64,000 nt of DNA from Liolophura sinensis (Eukaryota; Mollusca; Polyplacophora; Chitonida; Chitonidae): NCBI RefSeq assembly GCF_032854445.1, contig NC_088300.1:9484001-9548000 (forward strand). The letters run 5' to 3'. Of the stretch, positions 10,558-24,661 are shown in pieces (positions within the stretch are counted from its first letter, which is position 1; each line of letters opens with the position of its first letter). The notes below the pieces were generated by a model. The model saw only the letters and a program-made list of their open reading frames with translations. It ran no database searches and had not been told where the DNA came from. The translations under genes were made by a program, and so were the position numbers.

Positions 10558-12097
10558 TATGAAATATTGTGAATGCATAACTTCCGTAACACCAAGGCAT
10601 GTATTTTTGATAACCCTAAAATTAACTCAAGGCTAACAAATCATTATCTTGGAAATAATCAGAGATAAAAATGTTCATATTATATTATCTGAATGTGAAG
10701 TATAATTGTAAAACTGAATAATTAATATAAACCATAAGCACTTGAATATGTATTAAAGGACTTTCTTCTCATGACAATATCAGCCACCAAGTTAACATGA
10801 GATGCTTTGCTCCAGGCATACACAAGCATACTTTGTATATTGCACTAAGTAGACATTGAGTAACCTTGTGTAGTGTCATACTTAAATTTGCAAGAGACTA
10901 CAGTTAGGTCATGAAAGTCAGTTGAATGCATGATGTTCAAGTTTAGCCTCAACTCATGGAGCCCCTAATGGTTTGCAGAGTGTACACATGTACCTCTTGA
11001 CACGTATAGACTTATCAGCAGACTTGTGGCCAGGACATTCTGCTGGTCAGTCTGTTAAGAGGGCCAGTTAATCAGACCAGACCACCCTGGGATTGGCCAT
11101 CTGTTTCCAGAAGCACCCTCACCCATGTGTGCTGTCTCATTTTGGCTATCTTACATGTACAAAGGCCTACACATGTAAAACAATTCACCATTACTCTTGT
11201 CTTCATTATATACCTCTACGTTGTCACGTGCTTGTATGTATTACGTTGTCACATGCTTGTATGTATTACAACCTCGGTTACCTGTTGCTCGTCATCACTA
11301 CATATACATGTGCCTGACTGAAAATATGCTTATAAATATTTATCACAGAGGTCAGTTTTTCAGCTCTTTTATTTTTGTTTGAAACTGACTGAAAATAATA
11401 GCAAGAATACATACCTTTCATAAATATAAAGCAAAGAATAAGTCAGTGATCATGAAGTTCAGAAATAAAGCTTTGCCCTAGGAGGACAGGAGATATAAAG
11501 AGGTCTTGTGTACTTTATATGTTGACAGACACTTTAACTCTTCTTTTGAAATGATAATAAATTCATTATAAATCAATGCCACATGCAAATCAGTGTCACA
11601 ATTTGAATAAAGCTGATTCAAAAATGGAATGATGATACTGGATCTCCTGCTGGAGTGCATTGGGCGTTTTTGATGCACTAACATCGAAGTACATTTATTT
11701 TTATATTTAAATCATTTTATTGCCCCATTTTTCTTTTATTTGTTCTTTTATTCTCTCTGCTTATGACTTACATTAATTAGAACTCTTGGGATTCATGTAA
11801 AATAAATACAAACCATTGTAAATGGTGACACCTGGCATGTTACAAAATCCTTTTGTGTAAATAGCAGTTCTGAACATATATAACATATTTTTTATATTCA
11901 AAAGTAAAGGATTGCATCCAAATTATGAAGGTTACGCTTTTAACTGTTAAACTTGCCACTGAAACAGAAAACAAGTTAACAAGTGGATCCTATACATAAT
12001 AGACATTAAAAAGAAACATAAAGAGACATGATCAGTATAAAATAACACTTTAGTATATTTGCACTCACCTGAAGATATTACAGTCTCAGTTACATGT
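10558..12097. other. Noncoding stretch
   Basis: Contains a small tandem duplication, TACGTTGTCACGTGCTTGTA with trailing TGTAT, twice at about 11218-11267. No gene is supported. Confidence 0.4.
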
Positions 12098-12668
12098 AGC
12101 TTGTCATCACTACCCATAGCTTGTCATCACCACCTGCTTAGATTACAGCCTCTACCTGAAGCTTCACTACCTGCATCAGCTACCCATTTTCATCACTACC
12201 TGTAGCTTGTCATCACAACCAGTTGTTTGTCATCACTACCTGTCCCTTGATATCACTACCCATAGCTTGTCATCGCTACCAGCAGCTTGACATCACTATA
12301 CCTGAAGATACTACAGCCTCAGTTATACCTGTAGATTTTCATCACTATCTGTAGCTTGTCATCACCACCTGTTGTTTGTCATCACTACCTTTCCCTTGAT
12401 ATCACTACCTGTAGCTTGTTGTCACTACCAGTGGCTTGACATGACTATACCTGAAGGTATTACAGCCTACCTGTAGATTTTCATCACTACCTGTCGCTTG
12501 ACATCTCTACCTGAAGATATTACAGCCTCAACTACCTGTAGCTTGTCATCACTACCTACAGAGATTACAGCCTCAGCTACCTGTAGCTAGTCATCAGTAC
12601 CTGTATCTTGTCATCATTAACTACAGGTAGGACAGCCTAAGCTACCTTGTCATGACTGCCTGCAGAGA
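12098..12668. repeat. Diverged minisatellite, unit about 23 bp
   Basis: Many imperfect copies of ACCTGTAGCTTGTCATCACT are interspersed with a secondary word GAAGATATTACAGCCTCAG-like. This gives a two-level higher-order pattern. Stop codons are frequent in all frames. Confidence 0.82.
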
Positions 12669-12689
12669 TAGATATATGAGAAATCAGGA

Positions 12690-13085
12690 TTGAGTGAAGC
12701 AATTCATGACATTTGCAATAAGAATATGAGCAATCTGGGAATGAGTCAAACAATTCATGATATTAGCAATCAGAATATTTGCAATCTGGGAATATCAAGG
12801 CATTTCATGATATTAGCAATCAGAATATTTGCAATCTGGGAATATCAAGGCATTTCATGATATTAGCAATCAGAATATGAGCAATCTAGGAATATCAAGG
12901 CATTTCATGATATTAGCAATCAGAATGTGAGCAATCTGGGAATATCAAGGCATTTCATGATATTAGCAATCAGAATGTGAGCAATCTGGGAATATCAAGG
13001 CATTTCATGATATTAGCAATCAGAATGTGAGCAATCTGGGAATGAGTCAAGCAATTCTGGATTTAGCAATGAGAATATGAGCATT
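12690..13085. repeat. 50-bp minisatellite, 7-8 units
   Basis: The unit starts GCAATCTGGGAATATCAAGG and continues CATTTCATGATATTAGCAAT, CAGAATGTGA (50 bp). Central units starting at 12781, 12831, 12881, 12931 and 12981 are nearly identical. Edge units carry GAATGAGTCAA variants. Confidence 0.93.
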
Positions 13086-13887
13086 GAGATTAGGAGTACA
13101 CATAGATATTAAAAGATTTTTAATCTGTTTAGTAGGGTTTGGAATAAACTCGCTGATAAGAAATGAATCTGTTTTTAATCAATGATGTAACGATAGGTAA
13201 ATATAATTGAGTGCTGTTATACTGAAATTTGTAATGAAGTACATGTAGTAAAGGTTGGGAGGAGAGCATAATCAACATGTGTGTTAGGCAATAGAGAATG
13301 TGTGGAAAGTATCAGCATTAAGTCTGGACCAAAAGATGCAATTAAGCAGTCAATACTGGAAACTAATGAGACCTCATGGCGGTCTGTTGCCTGGAATTCA
13401 GGCTGGCTGAACTTCTTGATAGGGGGTATATATTATCCTGTAAAGTCACACAGGAGAGTACAGTCTCAGACTTGTGGCAGTTCTGCGCATCTGTTGTTGT
13501 TGTTTGGACCTTGGAGAGTTGCCAGAGTCATTAGGGCTAGTTGTGTTTAGTGGTAACAGGAAACAGTTGGTAGACAACTGCTTTAGCCTGTCCTCTAGAC
13601 CTCACGGAGGCTATACCCATCCTGGCCCATTTACATGTAGTACATCTTTATGTACTCTAGTCATGGCTTTCTCTGGGTTTAAAACCAGCCACCCAAACCT
13701 GTCACAGCCTTGTAAGAAGACCACATCTGGTGTTCATGGGAGATGATAAAAAGAACACCACCTATTGTTTTGCCATTTTTACGTTACATTCTATTTAATA
13801 CATGTACACTTCCTGTGATTAATTTTCAGATTATTATTCCACATTTAGTGCCAATATGTGAAATAGCTATATATCTAAGGCCTTTGG
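13086..13887. other. Noncoding stretch between two minisatellites
   Basis: Short open frames occur here (13281-13997) but none resembles a known protein or has a convincing start and splice context. No feature supported. Confidence 0.4.
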
Positions 13888-14870
13888 AATCTGGCCATAA
13901 GTCTACTATCCATATCTGGTCTCAAGTCTTCAGGCGATTGGTATCTGGTCGGAAGTCATCAGGCCATGGGCAACTGGTCAACTCCCCAAGCCGTTAGTAT
14001 CTGGTCACAGGTTTACAGGCCACTGGTATCTGGCCATAAGTCTTCAGGCCATTGGTATCGGGTCACAAATCTTTATGCCAATGACATCTATTCACAACTC
14101 TTCAAGTCATTGGTATCTGGTATCTAGTCTCAAGTCTTCAGGCAATTGGTATCTGGTCAGAAGTTATCAGGCCATGGGCACCTGGTCAACTCCTCAAGCC
14201 ATTAGTATCTAGTCTCAAGTTTACAGGCCACTGGTATCTGGTCATAAGTCTACAATCCATTGGTATCTGGTCACAAGTGTACAATACATTGGTATCTGAT
14301 CACAAATCTACAATACATTGGTATGTGATCGCAAGTCTACAATCCATTGGTATCTGACCAAAAGCCTACAATCCATTGGTATCTGATCACAAGTCTACAA
14401 TCCATTGGTATCTGATCACAAATCTACAATTCATTGATATCTGATCACAAGTCCACAATTCATTGGTATCTGATCACAAGTCTACAATCCATTGGTATCT
14501 GGTCACAAATCTTCAGGCCATTGGTATCTGGTAACAAGTCTACAATCCATTGGTATCTGGTCACAAGTCTTCAAGCCATGGGCATCTGGTCACAAGTCTT
14601 CAGACCATGGGCATCTGGTCACAAGTCTTCAGGCCATGGGTATCTGGCCACAAGTCTTCAAACCATGGGCATCTGGTCAACTCCTCAAGCCATTGGTATC
14701 TTGTCACAAGTTTTCAGGCCATTGGTATCTGGTCACAATTTTTCAGGCCATTGGTATCTGTTGGTATCTGGTGAACTCCTTAAGCCATAGGTATTTGTTC
14801 ACAGGTCTTCAGGCCATGGGCTTCTGGTCACAACTCTTCAAACCATAGGTATCTGGTCTCAAGTCTTAAA
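13888..14870. repeat. 29-bp minisatellite, about 33 units
   Basis: The unit is GGTATCTGGTCACAAGTCTA plus CAATCCATT (29 bp). Subfamilies differ in the last third (CAATCCATT, CAGGCCATT, CAAGCCATG), and a recurring shorter variant reads CTGGTCAACTCCTCAAGCC. The left half is more diverged than the right. Confidence 0.93.
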
Positions 14871-17800
14871 GCACAGCCACTTCATTTTTAGCTCTGTCTG
14901 TTTTTATCCACTTATGCTGTAAAACTTCCCTCTTAATGATGTGGATTTCTCATCAAAGTCTGTAACAGTCTATCTACCTGTTCAGAGGGAAGCAGATTTA
15001 CTTTGATGGTAAGCTGTGTAGGTGATTCCGGCATGTGTAGCCTATACAGAGGCTCTAAACTTGTCTGCCAAACCTCCACGCTCACTTTAGACCATGGATG
15101 TCAGTGAGGACGTAGCTGTTGTAATTCTCTCGACAACTCCTGCCTCTGTGAGAGTGGAATAACCCACAACAATGGCGGGATCACTGCAGTTGGAGTATAC
15201 AGTGAGTAACTCTGTATGGTTTGCAATGCCATAGGCAGAAACATACATTAAGAACTCCATGTTAATTAATTTCAGATCATATGAGCCCAAATTTCTGTCA
15301 GGTCCCGATTCATCACAAGTTTAATGAAACGTGAGACTTATTATTTTTGTTCAACTTATATCTTGTGGCTTTCTTTAGAATTCATGCACAAATGTCTTTT
15401 TATGACAAAGATATGTTCTTGTTTCAAATGATAATGCATCATGTTTTGTTTCCCTTTGAAGTTGTCTGCTAACATGCTGAGGGTTGCTTAATTAAGAAGA
15501 TTAAAGAACTCTTGATAAAAAAAAATCTTAACTAAATTTGGAAATTTCGTATCCTCAACCTCCCCTTTGAAACCGTATATAACCACTGAAACTGCAGGAA
15601 TTCAAATTCAAATGTATTTAATTGTTGGAATTTACCACAATGACATGTCCCCTACCCATTCTTTAATCACAACAACACACCTCCACACCTCCACAAACAT
15701 GCAATGTCAAATTTCAGATCGTTGTTGTTGACACAATGTACATGTCGTTTTACATGGTCATCACGCTGAAATTTCACAAAAAAATTTGGTGTTGGACTGG
15801 AAATTTGCTAAGTATCTTTGTGCTTATGGTTTTAATTGTCATCAGACCCTCTTCTTGGTAACACAATAACATTTATGTGTCAAATTTCTGAAGGGGTGGA
15901 TTTCATGGACTGCCCCTTGCTGCCCAATAATATGTAATGCTAGTTTATCCACCTCCCATCTACCTGTTTGGAATCACTATGTGTACTCTGGATATTTCTT
16001 AGATTGCACACATCCAGACCAGCGACAAGCCAACAGTGTTTCTGGTTGAAAGCTGCTACAGTGTTGACAGCTATGTTCTCTGCCTGAGATCATCCAGCCT
16101 GACTCACTGTCAATCACATTCAGCACCCTGCCTTAACAGCATGCTAGTCTGTGTTAGGCTGTATAGTTTAGATAAGTGTAAGGTCAAGGTGTTGACCAGT
16201 CAAATTCCCAGGGGTCTGTTTACTTATAGATGCTCAGCTCTCTCGCCCTCAGCAGGGAGGGTGGTCAGTCTGTTAGACCAGCCACATAATTGCTGCCAAC
16301 AAACATTCCTCAGTCAGACTATAACAGCAGTGTTGTGTTTGCCAACAATTTAGCTATGTACCATCTACATGTACTTAATCAGCAGAAAAAAAAAATAAAA
16401 ATAAACCAGAGTCAGGATACATTATGTACTTAACCAAAATGCCAGATGTAATGATACTGAATATTTGTGTAGGTGTGTTGTCACACCAGAATCTGACATA
16501 GATTAATACGCCATTTGTTTCCAGATCTAGGCGAGGTCCAGGCAGGGTCACTTCAGCTAAAAGGCAGGTGATTGGATCTACACCTGCCTCAGGCCAATGC
16601 TTGTTTAATGATCAGGAATATCCTGTGAAATGTGATTCATTTCATTTGAAATACGGGAATATGGGACTAGAGATTGTCAATCAGAAGTTTGCAAAGATCT
16701 CTTTTCTAGTCAGATGTTTAAAATTACTGGATATTTGGATTAACAGATCAAGCTGACTTTTTACGGAGACAATCATTAGCATTTTTTAAAATGAGTGTGT
16801 ATTGAAAAAACTAGAAAAGCCCTTATTCTTGGGACTCATAATAACAGCTCACAAAGTTTTAAGTTGCCAAAAATTCAAAACTTGTATGCACTGTATGCAG
16901 AATAAGTGTATGATTTTATTGTTTCCAGAAGTCTGTAGCATCTGCCTCCGAGGCCTGAATCAACCTATACCTGTGACTACATAATGTTCCTGATAGTACT
17001 GTTGTAAAGTAACCATATCTCCTGCCAGAGGCTGGAAACTGGTTGTCAGCAAACTGAATCATACACATAGCTCTGGGTTAGGGGGAATAGCTAGGATAAG
17101 GCTCCCATACACCCTATATGAGAACTATGAATACAAAGCCCCTTTTGTTTCACTCAAGTCATAGTCTTTGTGACTCTTCTTAACTATCATCTGCATCTCC
17201 AGTAAAATTTAATAATTGTAATTCATGTCAGCCTTGCTGTTGTAAAGTCCTTTTCCAGGAAACCCCTTTGGTCCTTTTTTTCTATGATCAACCAGTGTAA
17301 ATCTTCAGCATTTTCACTCACTAAAGCACTGTTTTCAGTGAAATTTATGCGTACAATTATTATGAAAATGATTCTAAATATTATTTGTTTATGTCATTAA
17401 AGATGCAAGCTTCATAAATGTGTGAAAATTATTTCTATACACCACATAGTTTTCTCAGAAAGTTAAAAAATATTAGTTGCAGAGGCAGTTGAAAAGGTTG
17501 CAGTCATTAAGGGTTACTTAAACAGCCTTAAACCCTCACCACATTCTAAGTGTTTGTTGAATGGTTGATTATTCATTGTGTCATGCAAGACCTAGTAAGT
17601 GTATTAGGACTAAAGTACCATTTGCTTTGTATTAGGATGAGGATGGAATCAAGATTTAGGTCTAGATTTAGAACTTTTAAGTACACTTTTGAACAACTTG
17701 ACACAGATGGTTTGGGGTTGAAAAAAAAAGCTCCTGTCATATTTATTATGGTTAAGAATGAGAGATTTGCCAAACTTTTCTCTGTGTTAAGGTACCGAAT

Positions 17801-18809
17801 CTAGCCCAAGTGGCCTTTGCTATTATTCAACAGCTAGATACTGAGTGCAAAAAATGTTAAAGCTTTCTTCCGGAAGCCATTGAAGGCTATAAAGGTATAT
17901 GTGAGACACATGGATGGGCTTAGTGGCGGATATTACCCAGGTGGGCTGGGTAAATCCTGCTGGCTGACACCCCTGGCAGATTTCCCATGCCAATCCTCCA
18001 TAGCTCGTCCTCCGGATACTGCTCTGGTCTGTGTATACACTCTATATAGTCTAACTTCTTACAGATTTATTATTAGGGCCTGTTTGTTTGGTTGATCGCA
18101 AATCAACAGCTTGGATTGCCTTCAAAATAAATACTGATAGAAATACCAAAGGTGGTAGTGTTAGCTGTGTGTGTCTTTGTCGGGGGATTTATCAGAAGAT
18201 GTTTCCACTTTTACTCTTGAAGAGGTGTTTACTTCTCAGTCTGCCTAAATGACTTTATTTTTAACAAGGTGGAAAGTATCCAGCAGAGTTAACAGTTATC
18301 AATTTCATTTTGCAGCACGACCAAACCTTTATAATGATGTTGCCTTTGGTGTTCATGGATGCTTATATAATAAGTTGGAGATGAATTAGTATAGGATATG
18401 AATCATCAATTTCAGGTTTAGGGTTTCCTGTTGACAATTTTGTTCATTATGTTTGTTGAACACTTGAGTAAGAAGCCTACCAGAATTATTTTAGATTTGT
18501 GGACATGTAGTTAAATCCCTTTATTGGTATACTATACTTTATGTTAGTTATCATGAGTATTTGAATGTACTTGTATGAATTCATATTTGTATGTTTAACT
18601 CTTGTCATCATTGTGCAAGGACAGTATTTCCAAAAGCACTGAGGCAAATGTAGTAAAACTTTCTGCATAGACCAACAGGTGCCTCAAACATGAATTACTT
18701 CTATTATACATGTTATGTCATGTTCAGGTGTATATATTGGCATTTTTTCAATCACTGGTGCCAATTTTATCATGGAGTGGAACCCATCTGGAAGATTCAG
18801 AACTCTTCC
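14871..18809. other. Long noncoding stretch
   Basis: No supported gene. An ATG-initiated open run ending at a GT (15172-15201) was considered as a first exon and rejected as too weak. A short A-rich tract lies at 16385-16403. A weak similarity to the dispersed repeat (GCATAAATTTCACTGAAAA on the minus strand near 17338-17356) is too short to call. Confidence 0.4.
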
Positions 18810-19990
18810 ATCAAACCCTCAAGATCTTCCCCGTAAAACCTCTAGAACTCCCCAGGTACTGGAACTGTTAAGGCCTCTTCAGCACCCTAGGTTCTGGAAC
18901 CCTTGAGATTTCCCTTAAGAAACCTCTTAGAACTCCCCAGGTACTGGAACTCTCAACATCTACCGTGTGAAACCTATACAACCCACTGGGCACCTGAACC
19001 CTCAAGATTTCCCGTGTGAAAGATCCAGAACACCCAAGGTACTGGGAACCCTAGATCCTCCCTGTGACACCTTTAAACACCCAAGGTAATGGAACCCTCA
19101 GATCTCCCGTGTGAAACATCTACAACACCCAAGGTAGTGGAACCCTCAGATCTCCCATGTGAAACATCTACAACACCCAAGATACCGGGAACCTCAGATC
19201 TCCCCGGTGAAACATCTATAACACCCAAGGTAGTGGAACCCTCAGATCTCTGCTGTGAAACATCTACAACACCCAAGGTAGTGGAACCCTAAGATCTCCC
19301 CTATGAAACATCTACAACACCCAAGGTACTGAGAACCTCAGATCCTCCCTGTGAAACATCTACAACACCCAAGGTACTGAGAACCTCAGATCCTCCCTGT
19401 GAAACATCTACAACACCCAAGGTAGTGGAACCCTCAGATCTCCCCTGTGAAACATCTACAACACACAAGGTAGTGGAACCCTCAGATCTCCCCTGTGAAA
19501 CATCTACAACACCCAAGGTAGTGGAACCCTCAGATCTCCCGTATGAAACATCTACAACACCCAAGGTGGTGGAACCCTCAGATCTCCCCTGTGAAACATC
19601 TACAACACACAAGGTACCAGGAACCTCAGATCCTCCCTGTGACACCTCTAAACACCCTAGGTAGTGGAACCCTCAGATCTCCCGTGTGAAACATCTAGAA
19701 CTCACCAAGTACTGGAATCCCAGGATCTCCTCTGTAAGACCTATAAACACCCTACATATACTGAAACCCTTAATATCTCCCCTGTGAATCCTCTAGATCT
19801 GCTAATGTTACTGGAACCCTTAATATCTCCCCTGTGAAAGCTCTGTATCTCCCCATGTTAGTGGAACCTTCAAGATCTCTATTGTGAAACCTTCAGAACA
19901 TCCTAATGGAAGCCTCAGATCCCCCTTATGATGGTATACCATCAGAACACCCTTATGGAACTGCTGGATCTCTCCTAGAATCCCTGTTTG
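18810..19990. repeat. 48-bp minisatellite
   Basis: The unit is GGTAGTGGAACCCTCAGATC, TCCCCTGTGAAACATCTACA, ACACCCAA (48 bp). It is best preserved between 19080 and 19660 and diverges on both flanks (18810-19080, 19680-19990). This is the profile expected of unequal exchange homogenising the centre. Its open frames on both strands follow from the period being a multiple of 3. Confidence 0.93.
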
Positions 19991-21377
19991 GAACCCACAA
20001 AACTGCCTTAACATATCCCTCAAGGGTACCAGTGATATAAATCATGATAAGCAGACCAGAAAATTCCAGAGCTACATCTAATGGCGAGAAAAGATATATC
20101 AAATCCAAGAAAAGCACCTCTGGCCATCAGAGTCAAATACTGAGCAATTGCTGTTACAAAGTGAAAGTTCCACGCGTGGGCAGAGATGATGTACATGTGT
20201 GGTGAAGAACATTGCGTACTGTACAGCAGTCATCATCAGGCAACTGATGCTGGCTCCTGCCAGAATGCCGTCACGGACACACATGAAGAGAGAACACGGG
20301 TTTGCTGATCAACCCTGGGCTGTTTGAAATTTTCTCCTCTCATCTATGCTTGTGTGCAGAATAGCAAAGCTGTTTTTCATAGCGTAGAATGCATACAAAG
20401 ATTTTGCTGCAAGTAATTAGCCTCGCACCTTATCCACAGCGAACCTAATATGGCTTGCTGGTGGAGAAAAAGTTTCCTAGACATGATGCTCAAAATCAAC
20501 CAGTCCATCTAACTGCACAGAAATGCCTTAAATGCTCATAATGAAAATGCTGTTGCTTTTGGCACAGTTAATGTCAATATATGTACATTCTGTTTATGTG
20601 TCACAGATCCTTGAACACTGTAGATTCCTATATTTACTATTGATGAGTAGAGATCACAATTTCTGGATTGTTGAGAAAGCTTGAGTGATCATTTACCTTT
20701 ATAGTAACCTGCAATTACCAGCAGCCGGTAAACATAGGAGGTGGAAATCTCGGGTGTTGAAAGTCAAAGTTTCATGTTCAGATTATTGTGATTGTCAATA
20801 TTGTCAGGCTTTTTTAGTAAAAACTGCACATGTTATAAAAGTGCATTAAATGCATGTGAATGTCTGTCAGATAGCTTGTACTCATGTATATGAGATACAG
20901 TGACATGGACATGCAGTAGACTGATGTCGTCATGTCAGTAGACATCTGTTTCTTTAATAATGAGTTTCCTGGCTAAAGTCAAGAGGACACATATGTAGAT
21001 TACATTGTACATGTATATTTAGGCCTACTGGCTTGTGCAGTAAATGACTTCCACTAGTGTATGAAATCCAGGCATGATGAGGTTGAATTAAATTTTTGTT
21101 ATGTTATTAAAGTTTTGTTATCATTTGGAAAACATTGCTTGAAGTGTTACTTTCAAAATTTCAAAAAGGACTGTGTGGCTAAGACATTGTCAAGGTGTTG
21201 TTAACCAACATTCATTCAAAATTCTACTTATTTAGTGTTAAAATTTCCCAGATGGTCTTTTCTATGCCAGAGTCAGTTTTTGTCATGCTTCATTGTGACA
21301 TATAAAGGGATATATACAGGTAATTTGATTTTCAAAGATGTAGTAGACCTGTAGATCTAATTTATGATCTTGTGGAC
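19991..21377. other. Noncoding stretch, no gene seen
   Basis: Unique AT-rich sequence. No feature beyond scattered ACATGT words. Confidence 0.4.
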
Positions 21378-21640
21378 AGGGCCTCTGTGGCCTAGATGGT
21401 TATAGCATACCAGCACGGCGCAGTGACCCAGGAGCCTCTCATCGGTGTGGTCGCTGTGAGTTTCGCAGGGTCCAGCTCATGCTGCCTTCCCCTCCAGCCG
21501 TACATGGGAAGGCCTGCCAGCAACCTGCAGATGGGCGTGGATTTTCCCTGGGCTCTGCACTGTTCCTCCCACAATATTTCGTGTATAAGGTGAAATATTC
21601 TTGAGTTTGTCGTAAAACACAAATCAGACAAATGAATGAT
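21378..21640 (+). mobile_element. SINE family A, near full-length copy
   Basis: The head is GGGCCTCTGTGGCCTAGATGG with an A-box-like TGGCCTAGATGGTTA. The B-box region is GTCGCTGTGAGTTTCGCAGG. The body contains CCAGCCGTACATGGGAAGGC and CAGCAACCTGCAGATGGGCG. The tail is GTGAAATATTCTTGAGTTTG then CGTAAAACACAAATCAGAC. It is collinear with 1703-1955 and is the better-preserved head of the two. Confidence 0.72.
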
Positions 21641-23204
21641 GTGGTAGATAATCCTACATAAAATACATGTCTTAAATTGTTCCAAAAACTCTGATTTCCC
21701 TGGTATCGTAGTGCTCAAACAACTGTAAGATAACTGTCAGGTGCATCGCCATAAACGTCTGAAAAGAAGGCACTTTAGGATGTATTCTATGCCATTTATA
21801 AGTGTTACATGTATGCATGTCTATATACATGTAATTACAGTATGGCTATGGGGGAATGCATATTACACAAATATGTGAAGAAGGCAACATCTTAACCTGC
21901 TTGTGATGTAATTTCATGTAGCACAGCACACCACCACATCTTCAGCACATTTTGTGAAAAGCCCTTCTGGATAACAGAAAGCAGAACCCCGCCCCACCAC
22001 CACCACCACCGCCATTTCTCCCCATCTCTTCACCCCACACTGCACACAATCTTCCAAGAGCAAAAAAAAAAAAAAAAAGGCTGTCATATTTCATTATTTA
22101 GACCTCCTTTTGAATGTAGAGAATGTTGCAGCTGCTACTGTTTATGTGTGCATATGCGTTAGGAACATGGATACATGTTCCTGCTTCCTCAGTGCATTCA
22201 TGTTTGTGTGTTATTTGACTGTATAGATAAGTTTTAGGGTCGAAGTGTTTCTGACACATTAACACATACTACTCGAAATTTATATTGTAACATTTCTACC
22301 GGTCCTTTACTCCTTGTCTTCATTTGTGGTGTCAAGATGTTTGTCAGTTATCTGCCAAAGAGTAATGGTTTTCTCTAGGCTCTCCCTGCATGGTTTCCTC
22401 TTATGAATCTGTATGCTGTTGTGGATAGGCAATTAAAATATTCTTTAGTACAACATTAAATATCAGATAAATCAAAGAGATAAATATTTGTGTTGAAGAG
22501 CAACAAATAACCTGCAAAAGAAGTCACAAGAGGTACAACAATAGCTGGTGCACAGAAACCACTCAAGTACGATGTTCTACAATCTGTGTTATTTTGACAG
22601 GTGCCCATTGCTGTTTGATTCAGGTAAAACTACCTATATGTGGTAATTTAATTTTTAATAATGCAGGTATACAAGTAGCTGGAAAATTTGTCATCCATGT
22701 CACGCACATATCTTATTTCCAGGCTTGGCTCTACTTCTCTACTCATTGGCATCCTACTGCTGCTAATACCTGTATATTAAAGGAAAATAATTTTGAATGC
22801 AGAAAAATGGAAAAATTTGTGGGAAATAATTTGGATAAGTATGGTAGTGTGGACTGCTTTTTGTCATGTAATATCATTAGTCTCACAATGCTTTTAACAG
22901 CTTTTAAGGGTTAGAGTGCCAAATGTTGTTAGCACTAGTGTGCATTTACAGCAAGAGTGAGGGGAGTGTTTACCTGTGTTTTTATACAGGTAACAGGCGC
23001 ATGTGAATAGCTGGATATGCTCATATATCAGTGGTGCGCTGGTGTTCAACTGTGTAAGCTATACCTGTATAAATGTTTCATACTGAATTAATATTGACCT
23101 TGTATAGTTATATCTTGTTGACACATATGGACTAACCTCAAGCTCACCTGAATGCAGATCATTTTAATTTGGTTGATTGATGCTTTACACTCTGTTCAAG
23201 AATA
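21641..23204. other. Noncoding stretch with a degenerate SINE tail
   Basis: 22372-22480 resembles the SINE 3' part (TTTTCTCTAGGCTCTCCCTG ... AAATATTCTTTAGTACAACAT) in heavily diverged form. A CCA-trinucleotide tract lies near 21992-22012 and a poly-A run at about 22063-22078. No gene supported. Confidence 0.45.
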
Positions 23205-23325
23205 TTTGGTTTATTTGACAGCGGCCAGCATTATGGCTGGAGGAAACCATGCAGAGTCCAGGGAAAACCCACGACTATCCGCAAGCTGCTGATAGACCTT
23301 CCCACGTAGCGCTGTAGAGGCAGAT
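23205..23325 (-). mobile_element. SINE family A, inverted partial copy
   Basis: The + strand shows the reverse complement of the family: AAGAATATTTGG at the left edge, CGGCCAGCATTATGGCTGG, then AGTCCAGGGAAAACCCACGA, CAAGCTGCTGATAGACCTTC and CCACGTA. Thus the minus strand carries the family body in its normal order. Confidence 0.68.
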
Positions 23326-24630
23326 CATTTTGAAATGTCATATAGACTATGGAAGCATTTGAGTGAGAAAAAAAAATTAAGGTGGAATAGATGTGAATTG
23401 TTATAGTTTTGAACAGAATAATTACTGCCACCTTTATGTTTACTATAAAGTTGTGTAATTGTATGACTGATAAAGAAGTAAAAGAAATACATGTAGGTTG
23501 AGCATGGACTGTACACTACCATGGTTGAGAAATTCAATTCAGCATAAATTTTGTGAAGCAAATTACCTCCTTGGTCAAAGATCAGATTGAAGTTTAATAC
23601 TCTTCTGTAAAAGATTTCTACATGTTTTCAGACAATGTCAGGCAGATAGAAATGGGTTTTACCAAATTTCCAGGTGAGTCTATGCTGGTTTGTACTGAAG
23701 TTGTATCGTAGTATATACTCATGCTGGCTGTTAAACAAATGATTAATATATGTGAGACGCTCTAGAGTGGTCACTCTGCAGAGGGTCATAAATCTTCACA
23801 GAGGGACAGACAGGACATTAAGAACTGATAAGTTACTACACAGATTTACTAATCTCTACAAATTACACCCATTAAACACTAGGATAAGGACAACCACTGC
23901 AAACAATTTCCAGAATTTCACAGTTTTCTGTGAGAAAAAAAAGGTCATTGATAGTTTGCTGGATGCATTTACATCTAAATGTGTGCCAGACAATTGGGGC
24001 GCCATATTGAATTATCGAGAATTTATTTCTCGTCTTATCGCAGCTGAACTTATTTTAATGATTCATTTCCTGATAAACTGTAAGTGACATGTTTAATGGT
24101 CCATTTGACCGAGTTTGACTAAATGTGGATATGCTAGAAGTGATCCACAAAAAAACATTGTCAGGATATGTTTTACATGTGATAAGGCGACCAATTATAG
24201 GCTTTGGACTTATTGTGCTCGATGAAGCAGATCTATTGTCTGCCTGTCTAGATATAGGTATAGAAAGCTGAACCCTACTGCATATATCTGGTGACAGTTT
24301 GTAAGCTCTATTTACAGGCTTCTAGTTTTAGTTTGAAGTGGAAGCTCTCTCAATAACCAGCCACATGCAAGTTGTTTGCTATTTTCGAGACAAGCTGCGG
24401 CTGTCAGTGCTGAATTTTGACAAGGGCAACAAAAAAAGCCAACCTGGAGTTGTTTTACGTGCACAATGTTTAACGCCTGGGGGTTGTGGGCTGTGATGAT
24501 ATGGTCTGAGAGTGAGGTTTTGATAGAGACTATAGTGTTATCTTTCACAATAACCTTCTTCAGGTAGGAGAGCTTTGTGATTACCTGACAGCTGGACCTG
24601 TCATTGGCCCGCCGTTTTATCTGAGTTTAA

Positions 24631-24661
<31 letters not shown>

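Noticed and set aside
13888-14870. CRISPR-like appearance of regularly spaced repeats
   Set aside because: Units are directly head to tail with no unique spacers, and the genome is clearly eukaryotic.
15172-15201. ATG frame (MAGSLQLEYT) ending at a GTGAGT donor
   Set aside because: Only ten codons, no homology, and one of several such chance combinations expected in this much noncoding DNA.
19073-19664. Repetitive frames of 67-114 codons in the 48-bp array
   Set aside because: Same reason: the array period is divisible by 3, and the frames fade where units diverge.
22594-24087. Frames of 106 and 111 codons on the plus strand
   Set aside because: Composition is like surrounding noncoding DNA, with no homology and no start or splice context.
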